The notes under the pieces: model-generated | Databases searched by the model: none | Told to the model about the DNA's origin: nothing | The model's input: only the letters and a program-made list of their open reading frames with translations | Translations under genes and position numbers: made by a program | In this document: positions 32,158-44,251 of the stretch, piece after piece | Numbering within the stretch: position 1 is the first letter of the stretch | Layout of the letters: each line of letters starts with the position of its first letter | Assembly (NCBI GenBank): GCA_910589415.1 | Contig: OU342630.1 | Span: 6,696,001 to 6,760,000, forward strand | Direction of reading: 5' to 3' | Length of the DNA stretch: 64,000 nucleotides | Source: Malachius bipustulatus | Lineage: Eukaryota; Arthropoda; Insecta; Coleoptera; Melyridae

Positions 32158-33783
32158 ATACTAAAATTACAAAAACACTCAAATAGAGAAACCTTGATTT
32201 GGAACGGACAATGTATAGGTACTGTTATAAAAAGCTCATTAGGCTTATTTACATACCTAGTAATAGTTTTTTTTTTCTTTCATGAAAAATAGTCTTTAGT
32301 TTTTGAGAAGTTCTATTGGAACAAAATATTTAGATTTGTTTGGGACAGTAGAATAGAAAATATTGTAATAATAAGGCGAAATGTCATAGAATAGTTTTTG
32401 TAAAATAATTAGAATAATTATTAGAATAAGTTAGCTAGAGTGTATGGGAGGAATGTCAGGCATAAAATAATTTAAAGTCACAATTTGGAAGAAAAGAATA
32501 GCAACTCTAGTAGCAGGGAAATTGGCTGTTAGAAGGGGGAAAACATAACATGTCCAAAGAGGATTTTGTGTGTTGTACTCCAGAAGAGAAATGAATTTCA
32601 TAGATGTTGATTGGAAGGAAAATACAAAAATTATCCGCTGTCATAGTGAGAAATAATATGTTGTCAAGCAGATAACAATCGAATTTACATAGTTACAAGA
32701 AAAACTATAAATAGAAAAACAACGATTTTGAGAGGATTCCTAAAACACAAGTTAATCAGTGTAGAGCACGAAATCATAACCAAACATCGTAAACATCGTG
32801 AACATCGTGAACATCTAGAAAATTTTCGAACATCAAGAATTTGGAAAAGAACAGAGGCCGTAGCTGACTGCAAGAAGAAACATATAGGTTAGAAGGAGAG
32901 ATTTGGTTAGCTGGTAGCTGACAACTGCAATTAGATTTGGATACAGCCGTGCGGAGATTTGGCTAGCAGGCAGCTGACAATTGCAGTTTGATTTGGGTAC
33001 AGCCGTGCAGCGATTTGGATTCTGCGATTTTGACATAGAAGATAGAAAAACGTAGCAGCGAATTGGATATATCTGTGCAGAGATCTACATTGAAATTGCT
33101 GACACACTAACAGCAAGGCTACTAGAGTTGACTTCAAGCTTTGTTCAACAGCTGATTCCGTGGGTTATTCCTTTCGTTAACCTACGAGGGACTTCTGTCA
33201 AAAAATTAATGACAGAAGGTCAGTGACGAAGAAGATTCAATAAGGGAACAAACTGTGAGTAATTTTAAGTTATTTTTAAGTTAGTTGTTGTAAGTGTTAT
33301 TGTTGGGAAAATTTCTTATTGTAATAAAACCCAAACAAATTTAAATTGAGTTTCAATAGAAGTTTATAGGTTATGAATATTTTAAAAAATTAAAAAAAAA
33401 AGTACTTGAACTCACTCTGAGTAATAGAGGTCTCATACAGACTAAACTTTTATTAGTTTTTAAAAAAGAAAGGCCCCCTAAATAAATAAATTGTTTATGG
33501 TAAGAGGGAATCAGAGAGGAAAATAAATTTTCAAAAAAGAGTAGAGAAAGCACAGTCCCTACGAACCATAACAGTACCTTATCAATTAGTATTGCTCAAA
33601 ATTGCAAACATATTAGTAGTATTATTTACCGTTGTTAATTAACCTCACTTAATATCATCAAATGTCGTTAATACAAGGTACACACTATCTTAAAAATCCA
33701 AAACGTCAGTTAGCATAACCACATATAAGTACACATAATCATTAAAAAATTTCTCACAATACAATATTATCCAAAAATAAACT
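32158..33783. other. Ty3/gypsy leader, 3' portion
   Basis: Non-coding sequence between the nested solo LTR and gag. At about 32880-33130 it contains imperfect repeats of a unit with AGATTTGGTTAGC and AGCTGACAA. Short frames read across these repeats and are not genes. Confidence 0.6.
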
Positions 33784-36700
33784 TGTAGTGTAAACTACCT
33801 TTTAAAATTGAAATCCTGCGTCATGCGCAGTAAATCCAGTAATGTGGCCCCCTTAAATTGAATGACTGAAAAAGAAGAACCCCTTTGACGTTTGAAATGT
33901 CACCTGGTCTGTCATGAATGACTGTTTGGATCCCCGCTCTAATGTTTGATTTGAATTTGAGGTTTTCCCGCCCTGAATTCTTGAAAGTTTGAATTTAAAG
34001 ATTAACCCGCCCTGATTTCAAATAAATGGCCGACATTACTAACTTACGTTTGTGGTCGTTGTTTACCTTGGCTCGTGTTTTACCTTTTGGCTCGTGACAT
34101 TATCTACCTGGGCTCGTGTTCGTCTAGTTTTCCACCTTGTTAGGACCATCCGTTGTGTTCGTAGTAACCTCTTACCTTGTTTTTGGTTCTTTTATACACA
34201 GACATGAAGCAAAAGGTGGGAGATTTGAGATTAGTGAAACAAATGCATTTTAAAAACACCTACTTTATTCTAAGAGAAACCTAGCAGTGCCTTTTTACGC
34301 TCACCTGGGACTCCCGAGTAAAAAGAGCGTGGCCAAGAAAAATCTCGATCAGCATCCCGAAATGAAAAGAATCAACGGTGGCCTGAAAAGTGTAGATCAA
34401 TCGTCTCGACAACCGTCACCAAACTATTGAACCCTCATTCATGACTCATTTGCGCGAATCATCCAAAAACAGAAGGCATTATCACAGAAATCTAGGTCTT
34501 CAAGATAACCATGAGAATGGGTTTTGTTAGATAGACACTGTAATGAGGTCCTGTGAAGGAGGCTACCCACCTATAGTTGGAGGAGCCCCAGATGCGAGGT
34601 CCGAGTGGTTAGGATGCTACCCGCTGGCTGTTTAAATGGCTCCCCTGGCAAGGACGAAAATGTTAGTTAGATTCACATAAGGCCGATACATTCTAGTTCA
34701 ACAGTTCGGTAAACAATTAGCAATCAGAATGATCCACCCTTTTGAATTGAGTTTGACGAAGAACGAGAAATGACCTTGACGTTGATTGGTTTCACAGAAA
34801 AATGAGAGAACCTGACTTTACAATTACATAGATCAATTTGAAATCAAGATACACAATAATCAATTGGACAGTTTCGTTGAATAAATATGTTCATGAAATA
34901 TAAATAAATAATCAAAAGAGTATAAGTTAATAAACAGCAATTAAATCAAAAAGGTTCAGTAGACAATTTAAATAAGACATCAATTAAATAAGCGATCAAA
35001 TAAATGGTTAAATAAACGGCATGAAAAATAAGCATAAAGAACGAACATGTGACCTGAGAAAAATAGCATGACAAAACATAATAAATAGGTACGTGGTTAT
35101 AAAATGTGGACGGCAGTAATTTATAGTTAGAAAATGGTTAAAACATATACGATAAAAATGAGGTGCGTCGACCTAATATTATTCTGGAGATACATAAAAT
35201 GGTTGGTTGATAAATGGTTCAGTTTTGATACGTTCTCAGAAAATTATCATAAATTAAAATGTGGAAGAATTAAATAAACATTTTGGACACACACAGGTTA
35301 AATAATGCAGGCATGAATTGTAAAGTAAATAAATAGAGCAGTCATGTGGATGGCAAAATAATGATAAATATAAAAGGTGTGTCCTATAACACATGTTTTG
35401 AATCATACAATAATATAGAATTTTGAGAAAGAAATCCTTTATAGTTTGTTAATCCATTTCAAATAAAAACCATGCACGTGTGAGAAATGTGATTAAAATA
35501 AGATCGTTAAAAAATAACCCTTCGTAGGTACCTATCTACCTACAGGGATGGAAGTTAAATTATTCAATAAACTTTACTTTAAACCAATTTAGAATTTACC
35601 CTTATTTTATAAATTATCCCTTAATCAAAACTCATTATTTAGAAGAGGTGAAATGAATTAATTTAAACAAAATCAGCTGAATGAACTGTAGATAAAAATA
35701 AAGCATGGCATTTATAACGTGATGAGGTTCAACCCTTTTGACTACAATAATTTAGAAATAAATAAAGATCGGAAATAATAATAATCAATAATCGAAGCAA
35801 GCATTCTCACCAATGAAATAAAGTCACATGAGGTTTTATGTACAAATTAGTTCAATCAAAATAAATAAATTGTTTAAATAATTTCATGAATAAAAGAATG
35901 ATAAAAGAAATGGTAACGAGTAAAAAGAAAGGTTAAATAAGTGAGCAGTGTGAATATCGTTAAAATAGAATGTGCTTCGATAAAATAATAATAACCACAA
36001 TAATATTAGTCAAAAGGCATGTGCAATTTCAAGATTACAATAAATAAATAATTAGCTAAAATTCAAGTATAAGTTTCTCAAAAAGTAACAAACTGTTAGG
36101 TTAATTTGAATAATGTAAATGAGATCGAGCATGTCTCTACGGTTAGAAATTAATTCACTGAAAATATCTAATTCATGAAATGTGGTAGTGGTCACATGTT
36201 TTTAAACAATTTGAAATTAGACAATAAAATAAAATATTGAAACTAGCATGTCGCTGAACGTATTGAAATAAACTTATTAAACTGTTACTGCAGGTGCGTT
36301 TGAGTATCTACATGGGGGCCCTGTTTTAAAATTCTTTCAATTACAAAACGTGAAGTTTCAAATTATACATGCTGGTTGGAATAAAATATAAGCTATCTCC
36401 TTTCGTTTGAATACAAAACAATTATTTAAAACTTAATGTGGCTCTGCTTGAATAATTAATTAGCTTGACCAAACACGTGTTTTACATGAGTCTTTTTCTA
36501 AATAAACAAATTGAAACCAAATTGAATAATACAAACAAATAAACTAAACGATATGACCTGATCTCTTGAGATATCACAATGCCTAACAGATATTAATAAA
36601 TAAATTAGGATAAACAGTACTCACATGGGCTTTGTTTGGATTCGATTGTTTAAAAATAAATAATGAAGAGCACACCCCAGCTGATCGAACCCTCTGACCT

Positions 36701-36914
36701 TCACTCTCTGACGGTTGAAAAATAAGTGAACATGACTAGTGACTACTGAGTGTGACTTCAATTCTCGCTAACATGTGGTTTAATGACATTGACAGAACTG
36801 ACGTTTCTAGCTTTGAAAGCTTGTCAAATGAAAAATAAAAATTGGGTGCGTTTCTCAGCTCTAAAGTTTACAATTTGAACCATGCGCAGTTGTTATATAG
36901 GTCGGTTCTCTTCA
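33784..36914 (+). repeat. 3.1-kb solo-LTR-like element inside the gypsy leader (copy 1)
   Basis: Starts TGTAGTGTAAACTACC, ends in CTCTTCA, and is flanked by a perfect AACT duplication (33780-33783 and 36915-36918). It is AT-rich and non-coding. Both ends carry an ATGCGCAGT motif. Similar sequence, inverted, is at 39219-41892 with its own duplication, and a truncated piece is at about 59510-60185. TG...CA ends and 4-bp duplications suggest a long solo LTR, although a large non-coding derivative is possible. Strand is arbitrary, set by the TGTAGTG end. Confidence 0.75.
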
Positions 36915-36920
36915 AACTCC

Positions 36921-36938
36921 ATCCTGGTCACAGCACCA
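36921..36938 (-). promoter_or_regulatory. Ty3/gypsy primer-binding site, tRNA-His type
   Basis: The minus strand reads TGGTGCTGTGACCAGGAT two nucleotides after the 5' LTR. From memory, insect tRNA-His ends CCTGGTCACGGCA plus CCA, which pairs at all but one position. The tRNA identity rests on that recollection. Confidence 0.7.
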
Positions 36939-36940
36939 TT

Positions 36941-38487
36941 TGCAACCCTTCCTTCGCTCGATCTCAAAAAAATTAAAATTAACCAGGCCAAAAAGAAAAC
37001 TAAAAAAATGAGCGAAAGGAAGGTACCATTCCCTCTGATCCCGTTTGGGTACCTTCAAATTTGTTTGTACCCAAAGCAGGACAGAGGGTGTAAAAATTAA
37101 AAAGAAAATGATGATGATGACTACAAATTTGTTAACATGATCGTCTAAATATAAAAAAAAATATATATAAGATTCAAAATTTAAATAACTGACCTGCCCT
37201 ACGTTGTGTCTTTTTTAATATTCAGGCCACCCAGATACTAAAAATAAAACTCACATAAAAAATTTAACAATTTATTGGACTTCTCCAATTAACAACATAA
37301 AACTTCTCAGCTAATGGTATATTGTATTGTGAGACAAAAATAAAATTTTTATCTTGGATTTCCCCCTTATCATCTACATACTAGCAACATTTCTTAAAAA
37401 TAGAACAATAGTAAGATAAAAAAAAAACTTGATCTCTTTGATCAACAAATTACCTTCATTAGGTACTTGACAAAATATTTACATTCTTAACACTAACTAA
37501 ATTGGCCAATTATTTCCTTGATAAAAAAATTAGATTAAGATTAAATACTAAATTGAACCATTTCTACTCACTAGCTAAAATTAACAACATTGGGGAAGTA
37601 TTTCCCAATCATTAAAATTGAAATTCAATGTAAAATAAATGAAAAAGAAAAATTAACAAGGTACCTTGAAGCTCCAACAACATTTCCTGATGAAAAGTGA
37701 CTGCAACAGAAAGATCCCAAAAATGAGACAAACAGTGACGCCTGCTCCCTCTCCAGTTGGCTACTTCAGACCATCGGTCCGGCTTTGTCTGGAGAACGCC
37801 ATTACATCCAAAAAAAATGATTTTCTACCAAATTCCCGAATACGGAATATTTCCCCACGTAGATCACCACCAGAACATTTAGAAATGAAGTAAGAGACTA
37901 AAAAAATTAGATCTTATGAGAGATCCACCCGGAAAGCGGGACCCTGCAATGAAAACCAATTATAAACACCTAAAATTTAACTAATCGCCATTTTACTTTA
38001 CCAAAAGAACTTCCTTGTCCTTTCAGGTTTCTTGAAGCTACATCTCCACACTCACATAGATGAAATTGATTTCTCCTGATTTAGGAAATGACAAGAACAT
38101 TAGTTTTTACTAAGATAGAACTAAACAAACTCCATACCTGAATTTTCCAGCAAGAAAAATACAACACTATAACAACAAATCGCTCCACTAACACATCTTC
38201 ACATCATGAGTGTTTTCGGCAGAGAGAGCGACCACCCAACGACCTCTTCCGTTCTTGCTCCTTTGTTCTTCGATCAACTGGCGCAGGGCCAACCGTCTAC
38301 TACCTCGGTCGGTCACTTCACCGAGTGGCAGTTGACAAGACTCTAACTGACAGACTCATAACTCGATCCTGTTACTATACCTCAAACTATAGAACTTGCG
38401 GAGGGTATCAAACTAAAGAAACGCCCTCTGGTAAACCTTTCTATACGTAAATTCATTCTGGATAAATACGGAAAAGCGCACGCTACA
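36941..38487 (-). repeat. Ty3/gypsy 5' LTR (1,547 bp)
   Basis: TG...CA direct repeat of 24456-26026, carrying the promoter for the minus-strand element. It lacks the 21 bases present in the other LTR. Confidence 0.93.
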
Positions 38488-38842
38488 TGGAGTCATGAAA
38501 AAGGTGATTATTAAAAAGCCAAAATAAATATAATAATTTCAAATTTATAGACTCTTATCCTTTAACTTATGTAATATTACATTACCGTGATTTTATGGAC
38601 ATCTATTATGATAATCATAAAACATTACAGAATTACAGATAGGTAGGTAATCAAGGTATATGTGAGATATTATTCATCAACTAGGTAATTCTGCCGACAA
38701 CCTAATACTATTTAATTATTTTGTTTATTAATCTCTTAACAATTATAAATAAAATATGAATAAATGTTTCACCTAAAGCAGATATCCACCTCCTAAATTG
38801 AGGGTAATTTATAGATAAAAAAATGAAACTTTGAGGATTTGT
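38488..38842 (+). repeat. Tandem repeat of about 740 bp, copy A, right part
   Basis: Continues 23986-24455 after the gypsy element, beginning with the second TGGA. It matches the reverse complement of about 43440-43798. At about 38783 a second monomer begins (ATCCACCTCC, then ATGAAACTTTGAGGATTTGTG) but is cut short. Confidence 0.83.
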
Positions 38843-39218
38843 GAAACTTACCAAAGAAAAACAGCCCCACATAATTATTATTAAAATAATTTAAGTGTAA
38901 AGTTTTATAATAAAATCAAATAATTATTGGGTTCTTTGACTTCCTTCAAAGCACTTCCCCAAAACACTTTAACAACACCCGGATTACGCACGAAAATTTG
39001 ACAATTAAACACAAAGCTGAATGGTTTAGATTCATACCAGACCTTTCTAGTTTACTGGGACAATAATAGTAAGTAGGTACCTACCTACAAACACCATAAA
39101 CTCCTGAAAGGCATTCTGCTACGCATGTTATGGTTATGGGCAAGAAATGTCCACAATACTTAAGTTTGGTATTAGGGAATTCCAGGAATAAACCTATTAG
39201 TGAATTCCAGAAGGAAAC
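38843..39218. other. Unrecognised AT-rich stretch
   Basis: Between the truncated repeat and the second 3-kb element. It ends with the left AAAC duplication (39215-39218). No gene or motif found. Confidence 0.45.
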
Positions 39219-41892
39219 TGAAAGGACCCAAACCATATGACAACTGCGCATGTTAAAAATTGTAAACTTAAGAGTCGATCCTATTCAGTTATGTTCTATG
39301 AATTCAAATGTCATTTGTCACTTTTCAAGCTTTCAAAGCAGAAACGTCATTTTTGTCAGTCACTCGAAGTATCCGAAAACGTGTTACGTATTGTCATTAG
39401 TCAACCCTGAGTGTTCAGACTTCACTTCATTTCTGACATCGAGAGAGTGAACACGGGCCGTCAAGCTCAGCTGTTTTTGGTTATATTCCCCCCCAGCTTT
39501 TGTTATTTGTTTATTTATACCTACAACACACGTGAGTTTATTTTTACTTATTTATTTGTTATTACAATATTACAAGAGACTAGCTCTTACCTTTTACTGT
39601 TTATTTATTGTTTGAAACATGATTTGTTTAAAAAGACAATGGTAAGGAGGCGCACGTGGCTTTTGTTTAATTTTTTATGGGGCCCATGCCCATAGTGTTT
39701 TTAATAATTATTTCTGTGTGTAAAGAGGTTTACAATTGCTATCTATTTTAATTGGTAAATTAACACCTGCTGCTCGACTTTTAATTTTATCTCATGAAAA
39801 TCATACAATTGGTGAATTGGTACAGGTAGTAGGGCCCATTTTTAAACACCAATTGTATAACACCACGTTTTACAGAAAGCATGATTCATTTTTAACCCCC
39901 ACGTTTTCATTCAATCTCTTTGTTTATTTGAATTATTTAAATTTATTTATTGAAACTTGAACCAGCACCATGCCTTTTTGATTATTATTATTATCATTAT
40001 TATTATTATGATCAAGCACATTTCTCTAACAATTTATTTTACCATGATCACATTTTCTTTGTATTTTAAACTTTTTTTTTCTGCTCTCAACAATTTTATA
40101 TACATCTTATTCATGAAACTATTTAAACGATCGCACTGTATAATTTTATTATGTCTTTGATTGCATTTTACTGGTGAATTTTAACTTCTTTGTCATTATC
40201 GTCAATTTAATGAACATTTGCCTTTTTTTTGATTTTAATCTGTTTTATGCTAAATTAATTTCACTTGTGACTTGTTTGATCATTAATCATTTTATTCAAA
40301 TTGAAATTTTATCGTTTTGGAATGCGAGCGGACACACGTACAGATGAATTTGATTTCTTTTCTAAATTGTTATCGAGGACTGTCTTTTTACGGATCGATA
40401 ACGCCTCTGCTATATAATATGTTTGGCCTCATTTTGTATTTCATATTTCCTGGACTCTAAACTATATATTTATTTTGATGATTGCTACTGATTTACTTGC
40501 TCTGACCTATTTATTTATTGCTACTGATTTTACATGCTCTGACCTATATTTATTTACCAGCTGCCATTTATTTACTCGCCTGATTTATTTATTTGTTTTT
40601 ATGCATTTTTGTGTGTCTTGTTTCCTTTTCAGGAGGTATGAGTCCTTGAAATAGAAAGATAAAATGTGGTCTTCCTGAATATAACAGATTTGTTTATCAA
40701 TGTCAATTTTGCACCAAAACGGTGACGATTATGTGTTGTGTCTCTTGTATTTTATGTTTTTGTCATGGTGTATTTTATGTAAAATCCTAAATGAAACGGC
40801 GATATGATTTTGCATGTTTGATTCACGAATCGCAACGTCAGACAACGACGCTTCAATCTGTTGTATAGGTTATGTCTCATTTTAACGTTGGATGTCCTTT
40901 GGAATCGATTTTATTAATTTATTACGTCTTTTCTATTAGTCTGCGGAGGTGTATTGAAAGTCGATTGGGCTTCTTGCATCAAAGGGTCTAAATTTATGTG
41001 TGTTTTGTTATGTCTTTTCTTTACAGGTACTAAATGGTTCGCAAAGACTAACGTTAAAATGACAGGTTACCATAATACAAGAGATTTAGTTCTCACCCCT
41101 CAACGCCCAAGCAAATGCTTGATTCTAACATGTCGTCGTTTCATTGTATGTGTTTCGTTGTGTGTTTTTCTTGTATGTTTTTGTATTTTATTTTTGGGCA
41201 CTTTGCAAGTCCGAGGTGGGTTGTTTTTACTGGGTTTTCTTTTTTTCCTCGTGACTATAAACTTTCTTAGGAGGAAAACCCTTTTCGGGATCACTGGGTA
41301 AACAGACTAAATATTCAAATCATTTCAAAAGTCAATAAATCAATTCATTTCAAAGGGGAAACTCTGTCTTTTAAATTAAATCTCCTATCTCTCAACAAAA
41401 GACTCTCTCAAGGTATTTTCGTAGCGTTTGCTACGAACGAACCAAAATAAGGTTACTACACACACAACAACAAGGTCCAAACAAAGTGAAAACTAGACAG
41501 ATCACGAGCCAAAACTACAAAAGGTAATGACACGAGCCAAGGTAAACGACGACCACAAACGTAAGTAAGTGATGTGGTCATTTATTTGAAATCAGGGAGG
41601 GAGAACTTTAAATTCAAATCAAACATTCAGGGCGGGTTTTCAAACAGTCATTCATGACAGGCAAGTCCACATTTCAAACGTCAAAGGGGCTTCTTCTTTT
41701 TCAAAACCATTCAGTCTGGGGGCCACATTACTGAATCTACTGCGCATGACGCAGAACCTCCATTTTGAGAGTCCAGATAGTTTACATCACCATTCTTTAC
41801 CGTCAACAAGGATTCAGGATTTTAGGCATGTTACACTACAGATTTGTTACCGTGACGCAGGATCTCAATTTTTAAAGGTAGTTTACACTACA
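39219..41892 (-). repeat. 3-kb solo-LTR-like element (copy 2)
   Basis: In reverse orientation it starts TGTAGTGTAAACTACC (41892) and ends GGGTCCTTTCA (39219). It is flanked by a perfect AAAC duplication (39215-39218 and 41893-41896). It shares both ends and scattered internal blocks with 33784-36914, and the 39219-39960 part with 59510-60185. A near-tandem repeat of the TAGTTTACAC end lies at about 41780-41892. A membrane-like 115-codon frame (40954-41301) has no homology I recognise and is probably chance. Confidence 0.75.
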
Positions 41893-41896
41893 AAAC

Positions 41897-42250
41897 CTTC
41901 CACTTAAATAGATTTTTTAAATCCTTTTAGGTACGGTATGATTTCCAGGCTGCATAATTTAAATATTTCTTACCAATCAACCGTCATCTATTTTCATTGT
42001 CCTTCTAAAGTTGGATTAAGGTAGAAAAAGAAACTTGAAATTTAGAGAAATAAGGCCTATGGAGAACAGAATAATGCGGAAGAAATAGTTTTAATAGTTC
42101 ATTATTTACGACCAGTCCGGTTAAACAGATTGTAAATTGTGGATTATAATAATATTACACTACTCATTGCCCAACAACTCACAAGAAAAATTTTCATTCT
42201 AAGAATATTTAAACCCCCTTGGGCCTGCTGGATCTTTAACAAATTTCTGC
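41897..42250. other. Unrecognised stretch
   Basis: AT-rich, no coding signal. It lies between the 3-kb element and the repeat copy B. Confidence 0.4.
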
Positions 42251-44251
42251 TGATCTTTTATGCTTAAATACGATTTTATACATTTTGATATTATTAATCT
42301 ATTTCTATACCGATGTATGCGAAAAATTTGATTTTTTTGCCACTTTACTATAAAATTGCATTTTTATCACTAATGATGATGTTAATGAGCGCAAAGAATT
42401 AAAAATTCAAAATAAATTTAACGGGCATATCGCTCTAACCTAGGGCTTCCTGAGGCAGACCTGACACACAGAGCCATCCAGTCATCTCGAAGCTGCAGAC
42501 AACGTTGTTTCGGTCTCTTAGACCTCATCAGTACAGCACATCGAGAAATAACTAGAGGATGCATGCCAGGCCAGCACAGGAAGCCAACTATATGAATAAA
42601 GAGGTGACACGGAACTCCGTGACCTCAATAGTTGGTTGCCATCTACCGACGGAGACAAGAACTAAACGGCAGCACGCTACCAGCTTTGTGTCCATCGGGA
42701 ATAGGCAACCAACTATTGAGGTCACGGAGTTCCGTGTCACCTCTTTATTCATATAGTTGGCTTCCTGTGCTGGCCTGGCATGCATCCTCTAGTTATTTCT
42801 CGATGTGCTGTACTGATGAGGTCTAAGAGACCGAAACAACGTTGTCTGCAGCTTCGAGATGACTGGATGGCTCTGTGTGTCAGGTCTGCCTCAGGAAGCC
42901 CTAGGTTAGAGCGATATGCCCGTTAAATTTATTTTGAATTTTTAATTCTTTGCGCTCATTAACATCATCATTATTATTGTAATAACCATGGGCTTTGGCG
43001 AGAGACATCTATCGGTAGCTAACCAGCACCGCCCGACGGATGGTAATGCCCCGAATTGTGGGCTGCCTATTCCCGATGGACACAAAGCTGGTAGCGTGCT
43101 GCCGTTTAGTTCTTGTCTCCGTCGGTAGATGGCAACCAACTATTGAGGTCACGGAGTTCCGTGTCACCTCTTTATTCATATAGTTGGCTTCCTGTGCTGG
43201 CCTGGCATGCATCCTCTAGTTATTTCTCGATGTGCTGTACTGATGAGGTCTAAGAGACCGAAACAACGTTGTCTGCAGCTTCGAGATGACTGGATGGCTC
43301 TGTGTGTCAGGTCTGCCTCAGGAAGCCCTAGGTTAGAGCGATATGCCCGTTAAATTTATTTTGAATTTTTATCACTGTTGCCCGAACAAAAAAAAAATTA
43401 AACTGATCAAGCCATTCCGTGGTCCTATATCAAATACACAAATCCTCAAAGTTTCATTTTTTTTACCTATAAAATTACCCTCAATTTTGGAGGTGGATAT
43501 TTGCTTTAGGTGATACATTTATTCATATTTTATTTACAATTATTGTTAAGAGATTAATAAACAAAATAATTAAATAGTATTAGGTTGTCGGCAGAATTAC
43601 CTAGTTGATGAATAATATCTCACATATACCTTGATTACCTACCTATCTGTAATTCTGTAATGTTTTATGATTATCATAATAGATGTCCATAAAATCACGT
43701 TAATGTAATATTACATAAGTTAAAGGATAAGAGTCTATAAATTTGAAATTATTATATTTATTTTAGCTTTTTAATAATCACCTTTTTCATGACTCCATAA
43801 GACGACACTGTCCAATGCATGTTCAGTGTGCAGGAGAGCCGTCTTACTATTTATTTAAGCCTTATTTACTTTGTCATAAAAGTTTATTGCACCTACCGTT
43901 TTCAGTTTATATTGATCACCGTATATTGCACATCATAAATCAGTATTGCTATATAATTATATTTTATTTAATTAAAGCCTTATAATTCGTTTTTTCACAT
44001 TTCTTTCAAGCGATTTTGATTTTATTAATCGATTTCTACCTATGTATTGAAAAAAACCGATTTTTTTTTCGACAATTTACCACTATATTACAGTTTTTTA
44101 TCGCTGGCGTCCGAACTAATTTTTTTTTAATGAAACTGATTATGCCATTCCGTGGTCCTATATCAAGTACACAAATCCTCAAAGTTTCAATTTTTTATCT
44201 TTAAAATTAAGCCCTAATTAGGGGGTGGACATAAGTGATGGACCACCCGGT
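42250..44251 (-). repeat. Tandem repeat of about 740 bp, copy B (dimer, with fold-back insertion)
   Basis: Two direct monomers are visible. The block ending CATTCCGTGGTCCTATATCA followed by a GGTGGA box occurs at about 43410-43500 and again at 44145-44235. The junction near 43795-43800 is the uninterrupted target into which the gypsy element inserted in copy A. The left monomer is split by 42371-43365. The family may be satellite-like or a rolling-circle-type element. It has no coding. Confidence 0.78.
42371..43365. mobile_element. Fold-back insertion with a 268-bp stem and a third arm
   Basis: Arm 1 (42371-42638) is the near-perfect reverse complement of arm 2 (42706-42973), separated by a 67-nt loop (42639-42705). 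After a 92-bp unique piece, the loop sequence recurs inverted (43066-43132), followed by arm 3 (43133-43365), a direct copy of arm 2 lacking about 35 bp. The insertion is flanked by TTTTTATCAC (42361-42370 and 43366-43375). Because the end is T-rich, the true duplication is 5-10 bp. Frames reading MHARPAQ on both strands are products of the symmetry. Class unknown; a fold-back or Mutator-like MITE is possible. Confidence 0.82.

Larger units (their letters stand above)
24456..38487 (-). mobile_element. Ty3/gypsy LTR retrotransposon with a nested solo LTR
   Basis: Two long LTRs (24456-26026 and 36941-38487) enclose gag and pol on the minus strand. The LTRs begin TGCAACCC and end CGCTACA. A TGGA duplication flanks the element (24452-24455 and 38488-38491). 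The uninterrupted target is visible at about 43795-43800, inverted. Primer-binding site and polypurine tract are in the correct places. The LTRs are nearly identical apart from a 21-bp indel and a few substitutions, so insertion is fairly recent. There is no env-like frame between pol and the 3' LTR (26027-27369). The element is 14.0 kb, of which 3.1 kb is a nested insertion. Confidence 0.94.

Noticed and set aside
40954..41301. 115-codon hydrophobic frame
   Set aside because: It lies inside the non-coding 3-kb LTR-like repeat, is biased by T-rich sequence and has no recognised domain or matching frame in the other copy.
42559..43212. Similar small frames (MHARPAQ type) on both strands
   Set aside because: They are images of one another produced by the inverted arms of the fold-back insertion.
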